Positions 1 to 9,120 of a stretch of DNA of 61,073 bases are shown here, in pieces. This DNA comes from Methylobacterium oryzihabitans (GTDB taxonomy: Bacteria; Pseudomonadota; Alphaproteobacteria; Rhizobiales; Beijerinckiaceae): positions 1-61,073 of the forward strand of contig NZ_SACP01000035.1 of NCBI RefSeq assembly GCF_004004555.2, written 5' to 3'. The notes under the pieces are model-generated. The model had not been told where the DNA came from. It saw only the letters and a list, made by a program, of their open reading frames with translations, and did not search any database. Numbering within the stretch: the first letter of the stretch is position 1; each line of letters opens with the position of its first letter. Both the position numbers and the translations under genes were made by a program.

Positions 1-1179
1 CGCGAGGTCCGGCCGCCCGGCGAGCCCGGCGGCGGCGGCGGTCACCGACGCGACGTAGCGCGGCTCCCGGTCCGGCGGCTGGGCGAGCACCCGGCCCTCG
101 TCGTCGTCCCCGATCGCCGGGACGCGGCCGGTCCCGTCCATCAGCGCCCCCAGGAAGGCGGCGCCGCGGGCGAGCCGCTCCTCGACGATGGGCGCCAGCG
201 GCCGGCCGAGGTCGCGCCCGAGCCGCAACGCCAGCGCCAGCATCTCCATGGTGAACGCCTGGTAGGTCGGCGACTGCTCGGCGCCGACGCCGTCGGCGAG
301 GATCTGACGGTCGGCCTCCTCCTCCAGGATGCGCCGGCCCGCCGCCTCCCAGGCGCCCCCGCCCTGCCCGAGGAGCAGGCCGGCGAGGAACAGGCCGAGA
401 CCCTCCGCGACCCGGTGGTTGTTGGCCGAGGAATGCAGCGAGGGGAAGTCGGCGAGGTGGTGGGCGCTCGCCGCGGCGAGACGTCGCACCAGGGCGCGGT
501 CGTCCGGCGGCAGGCCCTCCGGTCCGGCCGCGGCGGCGAGCAGCAGCACGCCGACGAGGCGCATCGCCAGCTCGATCCCCGAGACCCAGTGCACCCCGCC
601 ATAGGGCGGGTTGGCGGCCGCGAAGCTGCGCAGCAGGGCGAGCGCGACAGTCCCGGCCGCGTCGTCGCCGGCGGCGAGCGCGCAGGCGAGCGGGTGGAGC
701 ATCTGCAGCCGGGCCGGCTCCCAGACGTACTTCACGTCGCCGAACCGTGCGTCATGCCCGGGCGTTGCACTCGTCGAGCGCACGTCGACCCGGAACGAGG
801 ACATGTCAGGACCCGGCCACGTGCCGCCCCCGATCGGATCGTGCAGCCAGAACGCCGCGTCGGCCTCGCCGAAGCGGGGACGCGGCCAGTCGCGGCCGAG
901 GAAGCGCAGCCGGCCCTCGCGCGCCCGCGCCACGCTCTCGCGCACCGCCGGCAGGCCGGCCGCGGCGGCGAGGTCGCGGCGCAGGGCCGGGAAGGCGGGC
1001 AGGGGCGCCTGCGCATCGGCCGGATCCGGTCCCCAGCCCGCCGCGAGGGCACGCCAGTGACGCTTGCGCCGCGCCTCGCCGACCCGGTGCACGATCTCGA
1101 CCGGCGACATCGTCCGCAGACGCCCGGCATACCAGCGCAACCGGGTCACAGTCCCGTTCAGGCGATGCCAGCCATTCAT
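1..1179 (-). CDS. Heparinase II/III family protein, partial (C-terminus beyond left edge)
   Basis: An open frame runs from ATG at 1179 to the left edge (393 codons) without a stop, so only the N-terminal part is present. The start region reads MNGWHRLNGTVTRLRWYAGR, followed by a basic segment and RTMSPVEIVHRV, which resembles the N-terminal helical part of heparinase II/III-like proteins; further on come GGVHWVSGIELAMR and HSSANNHRVAEGLGL, typical of the alpha-toroid domain (HxxxNNH-type motif). Such proteins are uronic-acid polysaccharide lyases or are found in exopolysaccharide clusters, fitting the glycan genes to the right, which are divergent from it. The catalytic beta-sandwich half is not visible, so enzymatic activity cannot be judged. 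A weak GAAAGAA precedes the start. Confidence 0.75.
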   Translation of the reverse strand, partial: MNGWHRLNGTVTRLRWYAGRLRTMSPVEIVHRVGEARRKRHWRALAAGWGPDPADAQAPLPAFPALRRDLAAAAGLPAVRESVARAREGRLRFLGRDWPRPRFGEADAAFWLHDPIGGGTWPGPDMSSFRVDVRSTSATPGHDARFGDVKYVWEPARLQMLHPLACALAAGDDAAGTVALALLRSFAAANPPYGGVHWVSGIELAMRLVGVLLLAAAAGPEGLPPDDRALVRRLAAASAHHLADFPSLHSSANNHRVAEGLGLFLAGLLLGQGGGAWEAAGRRILEEEADRQILADGVGAEQSPTYQAFTMEMLALALRLGRDLGRPLAPIVEERLARGAAFLGALMDGTGRVPAIGDDDEGRVLAQPPDREPRYVASVTAAAAGLAGRPDLA

Positions 1180-1365
1180 CGAATTTCTTTCATTCCCGAA
1201 ACGAGACACGACAATCCCGCATTGAGATAGGCCCGACGCCCCGCGCGGATCGAAGACCCCCAGGAGTATCGCAAAACGACACTTCCAGGGAGTTTCGAGA
1301 TGGATTCCGTTTTGCTCCCTGGAAGTTCATCTGGATGACGAACGCCGATCAGGATTAACAAGCCG

Positions 1366-2571
1366 ATGAAGATTCTCTCCGTGTTCGGCACGCGGCCCGA
1401 GGCGATCAAGATGGCACCGGTCGTCGCGCGACTGCGCGAGACGCCGGGCGTGACCTCCCGGGTCTGCGTCACCGGGCAGCACCGGCAGATGCTGGACAGC
1501 GTCCTGTCGACCTTCGGGATCGTGCCCGACCACGACCTCGCGGTGATGCGCCCCGACCAGGGATTGTCGGACCTGTTCGCCCGGGTGATGACCGGCGTCG
1601 ACGCCCTCCTGGCCGAGTGGCGGCCGGACTACGTCCTCGTGCAGGGCGACACCGCGACCAGCACCGCGGCCGGCCTCGCGGCGTTCTTCCGCAAGGTCGC
1701 GATCGGCCATGTCGAGGCCGGCCTGCGCACCGGCGACATCGCGAGCCCGTGGCCGGAGGAGGCCAACCGCCGGCTGACCGCCGTGGTGGCCGACCGGCAC
1801 TACGCCCCGACCGCCCGCGCCCGCGCCGCCCTCCTGGCCGAGGGCACCGCCCCCGACAGCATCCTGGTCACCGGCAATACCGGCATCGATGCCCTGCTGC
1901 GCACCGCCGAGGCGGTCACGGCGCCCGGCCCGGCGCTGGCGGCGCGGGAGGCGCGGTTCGGCTGGCTCGACCCGCAGGTCCGCACGGTCCTCGTCACCGG
2001 GCACCGGCGCGAGAGCTTCGGCGCCGGTTTCGGCCGCATCTGCGACGCGGTCGCGGCGCTCGCCGAGCGCCCGGGCGTGCAGGTGGTCTACCCGGTCCAT
2101 CTCAACCCGAACGTGCGCGGCCCGGTCTTCGCGCGCCTCGGCGGCCTGCCCGGCGTGCGGCTGATCGAGCCGCTCGACTATCCCGACTTCGTCTACATGA
2201 TGACCCGCGCCGACCTGATCCTGACCGATTCCGGCGGGGTGCAGGAGGAGGCGCCGGTGCTGCGCAAGCCGGTGCTGGTGATGCGCGACACCAGCGAGCG
2301 CGCCGAGGCGATCGAGGCCGGGGTGGCGCGTCTCGTCGGCACCGATACCGCGGCGATCGTCGCGGCCGCCGTCCGGCTCCTGGAGGACGCCGCCGCCTAC
2401 CGGGCGATGGCGACCGGCGCGAGCCCGTTCGGCGACGGGCATGCCAGCGCCCGCATCGTCGCCGACCTGCTCGCCCAGGGTGGCGGCCCGCTGCCCCTGC
2501 GCCGCTCGATCAAGACCCGCGACTTCGTCCCCGCCATCCGCCCCGTCGCGGCGGCCGGCCTGTCGGCCTGA
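1366..2571 (+). CDS. wecB: UDP-N-acetylglucosamine 2-epimerase (non-hydrolysing)
   Basis: Interconverts UDP-GlcNAc and UDP-ManNAc in the cytoplasm, the first step toward ManNAc or ManNAcA residues of surface polysaccharides. The 401-residue length is normal. Family motifs are all present: GTRPEAIK at residues 8-15, TGQHRQML near 36, GDT at 94-96, HVEAGLRTG at 115-123, GHRRES at 212-217 and DSGGVQEE at 288-295, with conserved acidic and histidine residues used in catalysis. It is followed 41 nt later by wecC in the same direction, which would oxidise its product, so the pair is probably one operon with the downstream transferase and flippase. Last residues beyond about 370 are variable and carry no motif. 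Function is a confident family assignment. Confidence 0.95.
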   Translation: MKILSVFGTRPEAIKMAPVVARLRETPGVTSRVCVTGQHRQMLDSVLSTFGIVPDHDLAVMRPDQGLSDLFARVMTGVDALLAEWRPDYVLVQGDTATSTAAGLAAFFRKVAIGHVEAGLRTGDIASPWPEEANRRLTAVVADRHYAPTARARAALLAEGTAPDSILVTGNTGIDALLRTAEAVTAPGPALAAREARFGWLDPQVRTVLVTGHRRESFGAGFGRICDAVAALAERPGVQVVYPVHLNPNVRGPVFARLGGLPGVRLIEPLDYPDFVYMMTRADLILTDSGGVQEEAPVLRKPVLVMRDTSERAEAIEAGVARLVGTDTAAIVAAAVRLLEDAAAYRAMATGASPFGDGHASARIVADLLAQGGGPLPLRRSIKTRDFVPAIRPVAAAGLSA

Positions 2572-2612
2572 ATCCCCTCCCCCGCCCGCTCTTCAGTTCC
2601 GGAGTTCCGTCG

Positions 2613-3890
2613 ATGACCCTCGCCCGCAAGACCATCTCGGTGATCGGCCTCGGTTATGTCGGCCTGCCGACCGCCGCGACCTTCGCCTCGCGCGGGATCG
2701 CGGTCGTCGGCGTCGACATCCGCGAGGAGGCGGTCGCCCGCATCCGCGCGGGCGCGGCGCACTTCATCGAGCCCGACCTCGACGCGGTGCTGAGGCGGGT
2801 CGTGGCCTCGGGCCACCTGCGCGCCACCACCGTGCCCGAGCCGGCCGAGGCGTTCCTGATCGCGGTGCCGACCCCGATCCGCCACGACCGCACCGCCGAC
2901 CTCTCGGCGGTGACCGCGGCGCTGGCCTCGATCGCGCCGGTGCTGAAGCGGGGCGACCTCGTCGTCATCGAATCGACCTGCCCGGTCGGCACCACCGCGA
3001 AGGCGGCCCGCCAGTTGCGCGACCTGCGCCCGGACCTCAGCTTCCCGGACACGGCGCCGGAGGCCTCCGACGTGCTCCTCGCCTACAGCCCGGAGCGGAT
3101 CCTGCCCGGCCAGACCCTGCGCGAGCTCGTCGACAACCCGCGCACCTATGGCGGCCTCGACCACCGCAGCGCCGTCGCGGCCCGCGACCTCTACGCCGCC
3201 TTCGCCGCAGGGCCGAGCCGCCTCACCTCGGCGCCGGAGGCCGAGCTGTCGAAGCTCGTCGAGAACGCCTACCGCGACGTGAACTGCGCCTTCGCCAACG
3301 AATTGTCGCTGGTCTGCGACGCCTTCGGGCTCGACGTGTGGTCGGTGATCGGGCTCGCCAACCTGCATCCGCGGGTCGATATCCTGTCGCCGGGCGCCGG
3401 CGTCGGCGGCCACTGCATCCCGGTCGACCCGTGGTTCATCCACGAGGCGCTGCCCGACCGCACGCCGCTGATCCGCGCCGCCCGCGAGGTCAACGACAAC
3501 AAGCCGCTCTTCGTCGCCGGGCGGATCGCCGAGGCGGCCTCGCGGTTCGCGGCGCCGGTGATCGCGGTGCTCGGCCTCGCCTACAAGCCGAACGTCGACG
3601 ACCTGCGCGAGAGCCCGGCCCTGCGCATCGCCCGCGAACTCGCCGCCGACGAGACCGGCCGGCTGATGATCGTCGAGCCGCATGTCCGCCACCTGCCGCC
3701 CGACCTCGCCGCCCGCGACGGGGTGACCCTCGCCTCCCTCGACGAGGCGCTGGCCCAGGCCGACGTGGTCGCGGTGCTGGTCGGCCACGACGCCTTCCGG
3801 TCGATCGACCGGGCGCTCCTCGCCGGCAAGGCGGTGGTCGACGCCGTCGGCCTGACCCCCGGCCTCGAAGCCGCCGCGGCCGCCGCCTGA
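2613..3890 (+). CDS. wecC: UDP-N-acetyl-D-mannosamine dehydrogenase
   Basis: NAD-dependent four-electron oxidation of UDP-ManNAc to UDP-ManNAcA, using the product of the upstream wecB. The 425-residue protein shows the N-terminal Rossmann motif GLGYVGLP at residues 12-19, ESTCPVGTT at 120-128, the substrate-binding ELSKLVENAYRD region around 211-222, and the catalytic-cysteine motif GGHCIPVDP at 265-273 (Cys268). The C-terminal UDP-binding domain begins after a linker with YKPNVDDLRES. ATG at 2613 is chosen because the Rossmann strand starts seven residues later, as in relatives; the frame is open further upstream through wecB but that is a shadow. Other UDP-sugar 6-dehydrogenases (UDP-Glc or UDP-GlcNAc type) share these motifs; the wecB neighbour favours the ManNAc substrate. 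Confidence 0.93.
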   Translation: MTLARKTISVIGLGYVGLPTAATFASRGIAVVGVDIREEAVARIRAGAAHFIEPDLDAVLRRVVASGHLRATTVPEPAEAFLIAVPTPIRHDRTADLSAVTAALASIAPVLKRGDLVVIESTCPVGTTAKAARQLRDLRPDLSFPDTAPEASDVLLAYSPERILPGQTLRELVDNPRTYGGLDHRSAVAARDLYAAFAAGPSRLTSAPEAELSKLVENAYRDVNCAFANELSLVCDAFGLDVWSVIGLANLHPRVDILSPGAGVGGHCIPVDPWFIHEALPDRTPLIRAAREVNDNKPLFVAGRIAEAASRFAAPVIAVLGLAYKPNVDDLRESPALRIARELAADETGRLMIVEPHVRHLPPDLAARDGVTLASLDEALAQADVVAVLVGHDAFRSIDRALLAGKAVVDAVGLTPGLEAAAAAA

Positions 3891-3983
3891 GCGGCACGCC
3901 CCTCCCCTGCCCCTCCGGCCCCGCCTCGCTTCCCCCGCCGGCACGCCCCCCGCCCCGGCGGACGATCTCCAAGGAATCCGGTC

Positions 3984-4760
3984 ATGCGCGTCGAACTCCT
4001 CGGCCTGCCGGTCGACATCCTCACCCGCCGGGAGACCCTCGGCCGGGCGCTCGCGGCGATGCGCGGCCGGACCCGCTGCCAGCACGTCGCCCTCAACGTC
4101 GCCAAGCTGGTCCAGGCCCGCCGCGACCCCGAACTCGACCGCGACGTGCGCGAGAGCGACATCGTCGGCATCGACGGCGCCGGGATCGCGCTGGCGCTCC
4201 GGCTGCTCGGCGAGGGCCGGGTCGAGCGGGTGGCGGGGATCGACCTGTTCCAGGATCTCGTCGGGCTCTGCGCCGCCGAGGGCCTGCGCCCCTACCTGCT
4301 CGGCGCCCGGCCCGAGGTGGTGGGCGAGACCGCGCAGGTCCTCGCCCGGCGCCATCCCGGCCTCGTCCTGGCCGGCTGGCACGACGGCTACTTCCGGCCC
4401 GACGAGGAGGAGGCGGTCTGCCGCGCCATCGCCGAGAGCCGGGCCGACTGCCTGTTCATCGCCCTGCCGACCCCGGCCAAGGAGCGCTTCATGGCCCGCC
4501 ACCGCGACCGCCTCGGCGTGCCGTTCGTGATGGGCGTCGGCGGCTCGTTCGACGTCATCGCCGGCCGGGTCCGGCGGGCGCCGCGCCTCGTCCAGGCCGC
4601 GGGCCTCGAATGGTTCTACCGTCTCGCCCAGGAGCCGCGCCGCCTCGCCGCCCGCTACCTGCGCACCAACGCGGCCTTCGCGGTCCTGCTCGCGGGCGCG
4701 CTGCTGCGGCGCCTCGCCCACGGCCGTCCTGTCCTCCGCCGCGCCGACCACCGGGGCTGA
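3984..4760 (+). CDS. WecG/TagA/CpsF family glycosyltransferase
   Basis: GT26-type enzyme that transfers a sugar such as ManNAc(A) onto a lipid-linked intermediate at the inner face of the membrane. The 258-residue protein has the family landmarks: HVALNVAKLVQARRD near residue 35, the conserved DGAGIALA acidic motif near residue 61, the LLGARPEVV strand, FIALPTPAKERF near 165 and GVGGSFDVIAGRVRRAP near 187, then the aromatic AAGLEWFYRLAQEPRR C-terminal signature. It lies 93 nt after wecC and 5 nt before the flippase gene, so it probably acts on UDP-ManNAcA made by the two upstream enzymes. The acceptor and exact linkage cannot be read from sequence. Confidence 0.92.
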   Translation: MRVELLGLPVDILTRRETLGRALAAMRGRTRCQHVALNVAKLVQARRDPELDRDVRESDIVGIDGAGIALALRLLGEGRVERVAGIDLFQDLVGLCAAEGLRPYLLGARPEVVGETAQVLARRHPGLVLAGWHDGYFRPDEEEAVCRAIAESRADCLFIALPTPAKERFMARHRDRLGVPFVMGVGGSFDVIAGRVRRAPRLVQAAGLEWFYRLAQEPRRLAARYLRTNAAFAVLLAGALLRRLAHGRPVLRRADHRG

Positions 4761-4765
4761 CGTCG

Positions 4766-6247
4766 ATGGAGCGCGCCGCCTACATCCTCTACTTCCTGGC
4801 CAACCTCGCGCCCCGGGCGCTGATGTTCGTCCTGCTGATCGTGCTGACCCGGCTGATGCCGATGGGCGAGTACGGGCTGTTCGTGCTCGTCGTCACCACC
4901 GGCGAGATCTGCGACATGGCGCTCGGCAACTGGGTGCGGGTCTTCGCCCTGCGCAGCGAGGGCGCCGGCGGGCGGGTCCGGCCGCGCCGGCTCGGCCGGC
5001 TCGTGGCGCTGACCGCCGGGATGACCGCGGTCTCGCTCGTCTTCGCGATCGGCAGCGGGCTCCTGCGCCACGACCAGGGCTTCGCCTTCGCGCTCGCGGT
5101 CTCGGCGTACCTCCTCGCCTTCGCCCCCTTGCGGCTGTCGCTGATCCTGCTGCAGATCCGCCGGATGCACCGCACCTACGCGGCGGTGGAGGCGCTGCGC
5201 GCCGCCGGCACCCTCGCGGCGGCGAGCGCCGCCACCGTGCTCGCCGGCCCGGGCTTCCTCGCCGCGACCCTCGGGCTTGCCGGGGCGACGCTGCTCGCCG
5301 GCCTCGTCGGGCTGGTGCGGGCGATGCGCGGCGTCGCTCGGCCGCAGCGGGCGCGCACCGGCTACGGCGCCGCCATCGCGTTCGGCCTGCCGGTGATGCT
5401 CGCGAGCCTGCTCGCCTACACGATCGGCATCGTCGACCGCTACGCCGTCGACATGCTGATGGGGCCTCACGCCGTCGCGGTGCTGGCGGCGGCCTACTCC
5501 CTCGCCCGCCAGCCGGTCGACCTCTTCCTCGGCCCGCTCAACGCCTACGCCTTCCCCCACCTCGTGCGCCTCTACGAGCAGGAGGGGGCGGCGGCGACCG
5601 GGCGGGCCCAGGCCGGCCTCATCGCCACCCTGGCGATCGTCGGCGGCGCGATCGTGTCGGGCCTCAGCCTGCTCGCGGTGCCGCTGCTGGCGGTGGCGCT
5701 GCCGGCCGACTACCGCGAGGAGGGCGCGGTCCTGATCCCGTGGATCGCCGTCGGCTCGCTCGCCATCGCGACGAAGTTCTTCATCTTCGACAACGCCTTC
5801 CACCTCTCGAAGCGGACCTGGCTGCAACCGCCCGCGATGACGCCCCCGGCGCTGTTCGGCATCCTCCTGTGCTTCCTGCTGATCCCTCGTCTCGGGATCC
5901 TCGGCGCCGGCATCAGCTACGCGCTGGCCTCGCTGGCGGCCTGCACGGTCACGGCGCTCATCACCCGGCGGATCATCCCGATCCCGCTGCCCTGGCGAGC
6001 GCTGGGCCGGGTCGCGGCGGCCAATCTCGGCGGCTGCCTCGCGCTGGTGGCGGTCCGCGGCGCCGTCGATCCCCTCGGCCCGGTGGCGGTCCTCGTCGGC
6101 GGCACGCTGGCCTTCGTGGTGGTCTATGCCGGGCTGCTGCACCTGTTCGGCATCGCCGTGCGGCGGGTCGCCGAGACGCCGTGGGCGCCCCTCGGCCCGG
6201 GCGGCAGGGCCGGCCCCGGCCTCACGCCGGCCCTGGCGAAGAGCTGA
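4766..6247 (+). CDS. Polysaccharide flippase (Wzx/PST family membrane protein)
   Basis: Predicted inner-membrane exporter that flips lipid-linked oligosaccharide repeat units for polymer assembly. The 493-residue sequence is dominated by hydrophobic segments; the first helix and loop read FLANLAPRALMFVLLIVLTR then MGEYGLFVLVVTTGE, matching the start of oligosaccharide flippase domains, and about 12 transmembrane segments can be counted. ATG at 4766 follows the transferase stop by 5 nt. The gene ends by overlapping 26 nt with the convergent glycosyltransferase. A second, distinct flippase is encoded at 15.9 kb, so the two may serve different glycans or represent cluster duplication. Substrate is inferred only from context. 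Confidence 0.88.
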   Translation: MERAAYILYFLANLAPRALMFVLLIVLTRLMPMGEYGLFVLVVTTGEICDMALGNWVRVFALRSEGAGGRVRPRRLGRLVALTAGMTAVSLVFAIGSGLLRHDQGFAFALAVSAYLLAFAPLRLSLILLQIRRMHRTYAAVEALRAAGTLAAASAATVLAGPGFLAATLGLAGATLLAGLVGLVRAMRGVARPQRARTGYGAAIAFGLPVMLASLLAYTIGIVDRYAVDMLMGPHAVAVLAAAYSLARQPVDLFLGPLNAYAFPHLVRLYEQEGAAATGRAQAGLIATLAIVGGAIVSGLSLLAVPLLAVALPADYREEGAVLIPWIAVGSLAIATKFFIFDNAFHLSKRTWLQPPAMTPPALFGILLCFLLIPRLGILGAGISYALASLAACTVTALITRRIIPIPLPWRALGRVAAANLGGCLALVAVRGAVDPLGPVAVLVGGTLAFVVVYAGLLHLFGIAVRRVAETPWAPLGPGGRAGPGLTPALAKS

Positions 6248-7346
6248 GGCCGCCGTGCCCCACCCCCCCGAACAGCGCGAGGTAGTCGGCGACCACCCGA
6301 GCGGTGGCGTAGCGGGCGGCCCGGTCCCGGCGCGGGCCGGGCTCGCCCGGGCGCGCGAGGGCCTCGGCGAGGGCCGCCGCCAGGGCGGCCTCGTCGCCGA
6401 CCGGCACCAGGGCGCCGTGACGGCCGTCGTCGAGGATCTCCCGCGGGCCGCCGCAATCGGTCGCCACCACCGGCAGGCCGGAGGCCAGCGCCTCGACCAC
6501 GACGTTGCCGAAGCCCTCGCTGCGCGACGACAGGGCGAAGACCCGCGCCCCGGCATAGGCCGGCCACGGCGAGGCGGCGTAGCCCGGCAGGGCGACCCGG
6601 TCGCCGAGGCCGAGGGACCCGGCCAGGGCCTCGAGCGCGGCCCGCTCCGGCCCCTCGCCCAGGATGACGAGGCGCGGCTCCCCCGGCAGCCGGGCGAAGG
6701 CGCGGATCAGGGTCGGAAACTCCTTCTCGGGGGCGAGGCGGCCGACCGACAGGATCACGGGCGGGCGCGCCAGCAGCGCCGCCGCGTCGGCGGCCGGCAG
6801 CGCCGCCTCGACCGGGACGGCGTTGGGGATGACGGCGATGCGCGCCGCCGCTCCGCGCCACTCCTCGACGAGGTGGTGCGCGAGCGCCTGCGAGACGCAG
6901 ACCGAGCGCGCCGCGAGGCGGGTGAGGACCGGGGCCAACCGGAACGCCAGCCCGCCGAGCAGGCCGCGGCCGACGTCGCTGCGGCCGTGATAGGACAGCA
7001 CCACCGGCACGCTCGCGCGGGCGAGCAGGCGCGCGAGCGTCAGCTTCACGTTCGCCGCCCCGCCGACCGCCAGCACGACGTCGAGCCGAGCCGCCGGGTC
7101 GCCGCGCCCGGCGCGCAGGTGGCCGGCGAGCGCCCGCACGGCCGCGCCGTGGCCGCGCCCGAGGGCGGTGACCGTCACGCCCGGATCGAGGAAGCCGCGG
7201 TTCTCCGGCGCGTCGAAATCGACGAACAGCCGCACCCGGCACCCGGCCTCGCGGAAGCCCGAGGCGAGCACCGCCGCGGCCCGTTCCGCCCCGCCTCCCG
7301 CGAGGGCCGGCACGTAGAGCGCGACGCGGAGCGGGGATGCGGTCAC
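6222..7346 (-). CDS. Glycosyltransferase family 4
   Basis: GT-B fold retaining glycosyltransferase, probably building the polysaccharide repeat. It begins with the nucleotide-sugar domain strand ALYVPALAGGGAERAAA and has the C-terminal donor-site segment SVGRLAPEKEFPTLIRAFA, LGEGPERAALEA and the EX7E motif in SEGFGNVVVEALASGLPVV. GTG at 7346 is preferred (374 aa) because CTGGAG lies 8 nt upstream and homology begins at once; an ATG at 7454 would add 36 low-complexity residues. It is convergent with the flippase (26 nt overlap of the 3' ends) and divergent from the adenylating enzyme at 7505. Sugar specificity is unknown. Confidence 0.9.
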   Translation of the reverse strand: MTASPLRVALYVPALAGGGAERAAAVLASGFREAGCRVRLFVDFDAPENRGFLDPGVTVTALGRGHGAAVRALAGHLRAGRGDPAARLDVVLAVGGAANVKLTLARLLARASVPVVLSYHGRSDVGRGLLGGLAFRLAPVLTRLAARSVCVSQALAHHLVEEWRGAAARIAVIPNAVPVEAALPAADAAALLARPPVILSVGRLAPEKEFPTLIRAFARLPGEPRLVILGEGPERAALEALAGSLGLGDRVALPGYAASPWPAYAGARVFALSSRSEGFGNVVVEALASGLPVVATDCGGPREILDDGRHGALVPVGDEAALAAALAEALARPGEPGPRRDRAARYATARVVADYLALFGGVGHGGLSSSPGPA

Positions 7347-7504
7347 GGCAGGGCTCCAGTCGATGCCGGCCGGCCGGACGGATCCCGCCGCGGGCGTGAA
7401 GCGAAACGCAACCTCCGGACCGCCATCCTGCGTCCTCCCGGGGATGCGACCCACCCTGCCTAGACCCGCCCCGGTTGCGGAGCGATGAAGATGCGGAGCC
7501 TCCC

Positions 7505-8938
7505 GTGAACGCCCTCGACGTCGCCCGCGGCGCCTATGCGCGCCTGCCCGTGCGGGCCCGGCTCGGCCTCGGCCGGGTGCTGCGCCACCTTCCGGCCTCG
7601 TTGAAGTACGGCGGCACCTACCGGTCGTGGCGCCGGCGGATCGCCGCGGCGGCGGGCGACCCCGCCGGCGCGGCCGCCGCGCAGGAGGCGGCCCTGGTGG
7701 CGGTCGTGACGCGGGCGCGGGCGGCGAGCCCGGCCCATCGCGAGCGGCTCGTCCCGATCCTCGGCGACGGCCCGCTCGACGCCGCCGCCCTGCGGGCCGC
7801 CTGGGCGAGGGTCCCGGTCCTCACCGCCGCCGAGGTGATGGCGCAGGGAACCCGGCTGTGCACCGTCGACCCGGCGACGCTCGACGAATGCGCCACCGGC
7901 GGCTCCTCGGGCCGGCCGGTGAGGTTCCTGCTCGACCGCGGCCGCTCGCCGGTCGAGGTCGCCTTCGTGCACGAGGCCTGGGCGCGCGCCGGCTTCCGCC
8001 CCGGCGACGCGCGCGCGGTGTTCCGCGGCGTCGAGGTGCGGGGCGCCGGCCACATGCAGGACGAGCCGGCGCTCGGCGAGTTGCGCTGCTCGGTGTTCCA
8101 CCTCTCCGACCCGGTGATGGCCGGCTACCTCGCCGAGATCCGCCGGCGCGGCATCGCGTTCCTGCACGGCTACCCGTCGGCGCTGAGCATCTTCGCGGCC
8201 TACGTCCTGCGCGCCCACGGGCCGCTGGCGCAGATCCGCGGCGTGCTGCCGACCTCCGAGCGCATCCCGGAGCCGTTCCGGGCCACCCTCGCGCGCGCGT
8301 TCCCGGGCGCGGTGCTGGCGCCGTTCTACGGCCTGAGCGAGAAGGTCGCCTTCGCCACCGAGGTCCCGGGCGAGCCCGACCACTACGTCTTCGATCCGCT
8401 CTACGGCCATGCCGAGATCGTGGACGAGGCCGGCACCCCGCTCTCCCGGCCGGGCGAGCGCGGGCGCCTCGTCGCCACCGGCCTGCTGTTTCCGGGCATG
8501 CCGCTGATCCGCTACGAGACCGGCGACGAGGCCGAGGTCGTGGCGGCCCCGACCCGGGAGAACGGCGCCCGCCTGACCGTGCGGGCGATCGTGCCGCGCC
8601 ACGGCCACGACTACCTCGTCGGCCGCTCCGGCATCCTGGTGCCGCTCTCGGCGATGCTCCAGGTCGACGAGGAGATCTTCGGGGTCGGCGAGTTCCAGTT
8701 CGTGCAGGAGGAGCCCGGCCGGGTGATCCTGCGCATCGTCCCGCGCGGCGGGGCGGTGCCGGACTTCACCGGCTACCTGCTGCGGGCCAACCGCAAGGCG
8801 GCCGGCGAACTCGACCTGCGGCTGGAGATCGTCGACGGGCTGCCGACCACCGTGCGCGGCAAGCGCAAGTTCATCGACCAGCGCCTCGACGTCGCCCGCG
8901 AGGCGGCGCGCCTCGCCGAGGAGCCGGTGGTCGCCTGA
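7505..8938 (+). CDS. Phenylacetate-CoA ligase-like (PaaK/CapK) adenylate-forming protein
   Basis: Adenylate-forming enzyme of the PaaK/CapK type often encoded inside capsule or exopolysaccharide clusters, where the substrate is usually unknown. About 477 residues. The ATP-binding P-loop is CATGGSSGRPVRF near residue 125, followed by ARAFPGAVLAPFYGLSEK (the conserved YG of motif A5), PLIRYETGDEAEV (the TGD motif) and a C-terminal domain with DYLVGRSGILVPLSAM. GTG at 7505 is chosen as it has GGAG six bases upstream; a TTG at 7475 in frame would add ten residues with poor spacing. It could activate an acyl group for decorating the polymer. The repeat-filled gap follows. Confidence 0.85.
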   Translation: MNALDVARGAYARLPVRARLGLGRVLRHLPASLKYGGTYRSWRRRIAAAAGDPAGAAAAQEAALVAVVTRARAASPAHRERLVPILGDGPLDAAALRAAWARVPVLTAAEVMAQGTRLCTVDPATLDECATGGSSGRPVRFLLDRGRSPVEVAFVHEAWARAGFRPGDARAVFRGVEVRGAGHMQDEPALGELRCSVFHLSDPVMAGYLAEIRRRGIAFLHGYPSALSIFAAYVLRAHGPLAQIRGVLPTSERIPEPFRATLARAFPGAVLAPFYGLSEKVAFATEVPGEPDHYVFDPLYGHAEIVDEAGTPLSRPGERGRLVATGLLFPGMPLIRYETGDEAEVVAAPTRENGARLTVRAIVPRHGHDYLVGRSGILVPLSAMLQVDEEIFGVGEFQFVQEEPGRVILRIVPRGGAVPDFTGYLLRANRKAAGELDLRLEIVDGLPTTVRGKRKFIDQRLDVAREAARLAEEPVVA

Positions 8939-8940
8939 GA

Positions 8941-9120
8941 CGGAATCCGCATCGCGAAAGCGACCGCTTGCGGTCGCCGGAAGCGATCCCGCAGGGATCG
9001 CCGAGCGATCGATCGAAAATCGTATGACGAGCCCGCGCGGCGCCTGAGCGAGGCCGATTTTCGCATCGCGAATGCGATCCCGCAGGGCTCGCATTCGCGA
9101 TCGATCGAAAATCGTATGAC
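8941..9120. repeat. Interspersed hairpin repeat, two head-to-tail units
   Basis: Two adjacent related units follow the CapK-like gene. Each contains a core resembling GATTTTCGCATCGCGAA, a run of GCGATC/GATCGC half-sites, then GATCGATCGAAAATCGTATGA, so that ATTTTCGCATCGC can pair with GCGATCGATCGAAAAT. The second unit is introduced by AGCCCGCGCGGCGCCTGAGC. The same core recurs at 14505 and twice at 52972-53190, and related forms occur at 24796 and 41814. The layout is that of a REP-like family of intergenic hairpins. No transposase is linked to it in this window. Confidence 0.75.

Noticed and set aside
4655..6556. Minus-strand frame opposite the flippase
   Set aside because: Shadow translation rich in Arg, Gly and Glu; the plus-strand product is a clear membrane protein.
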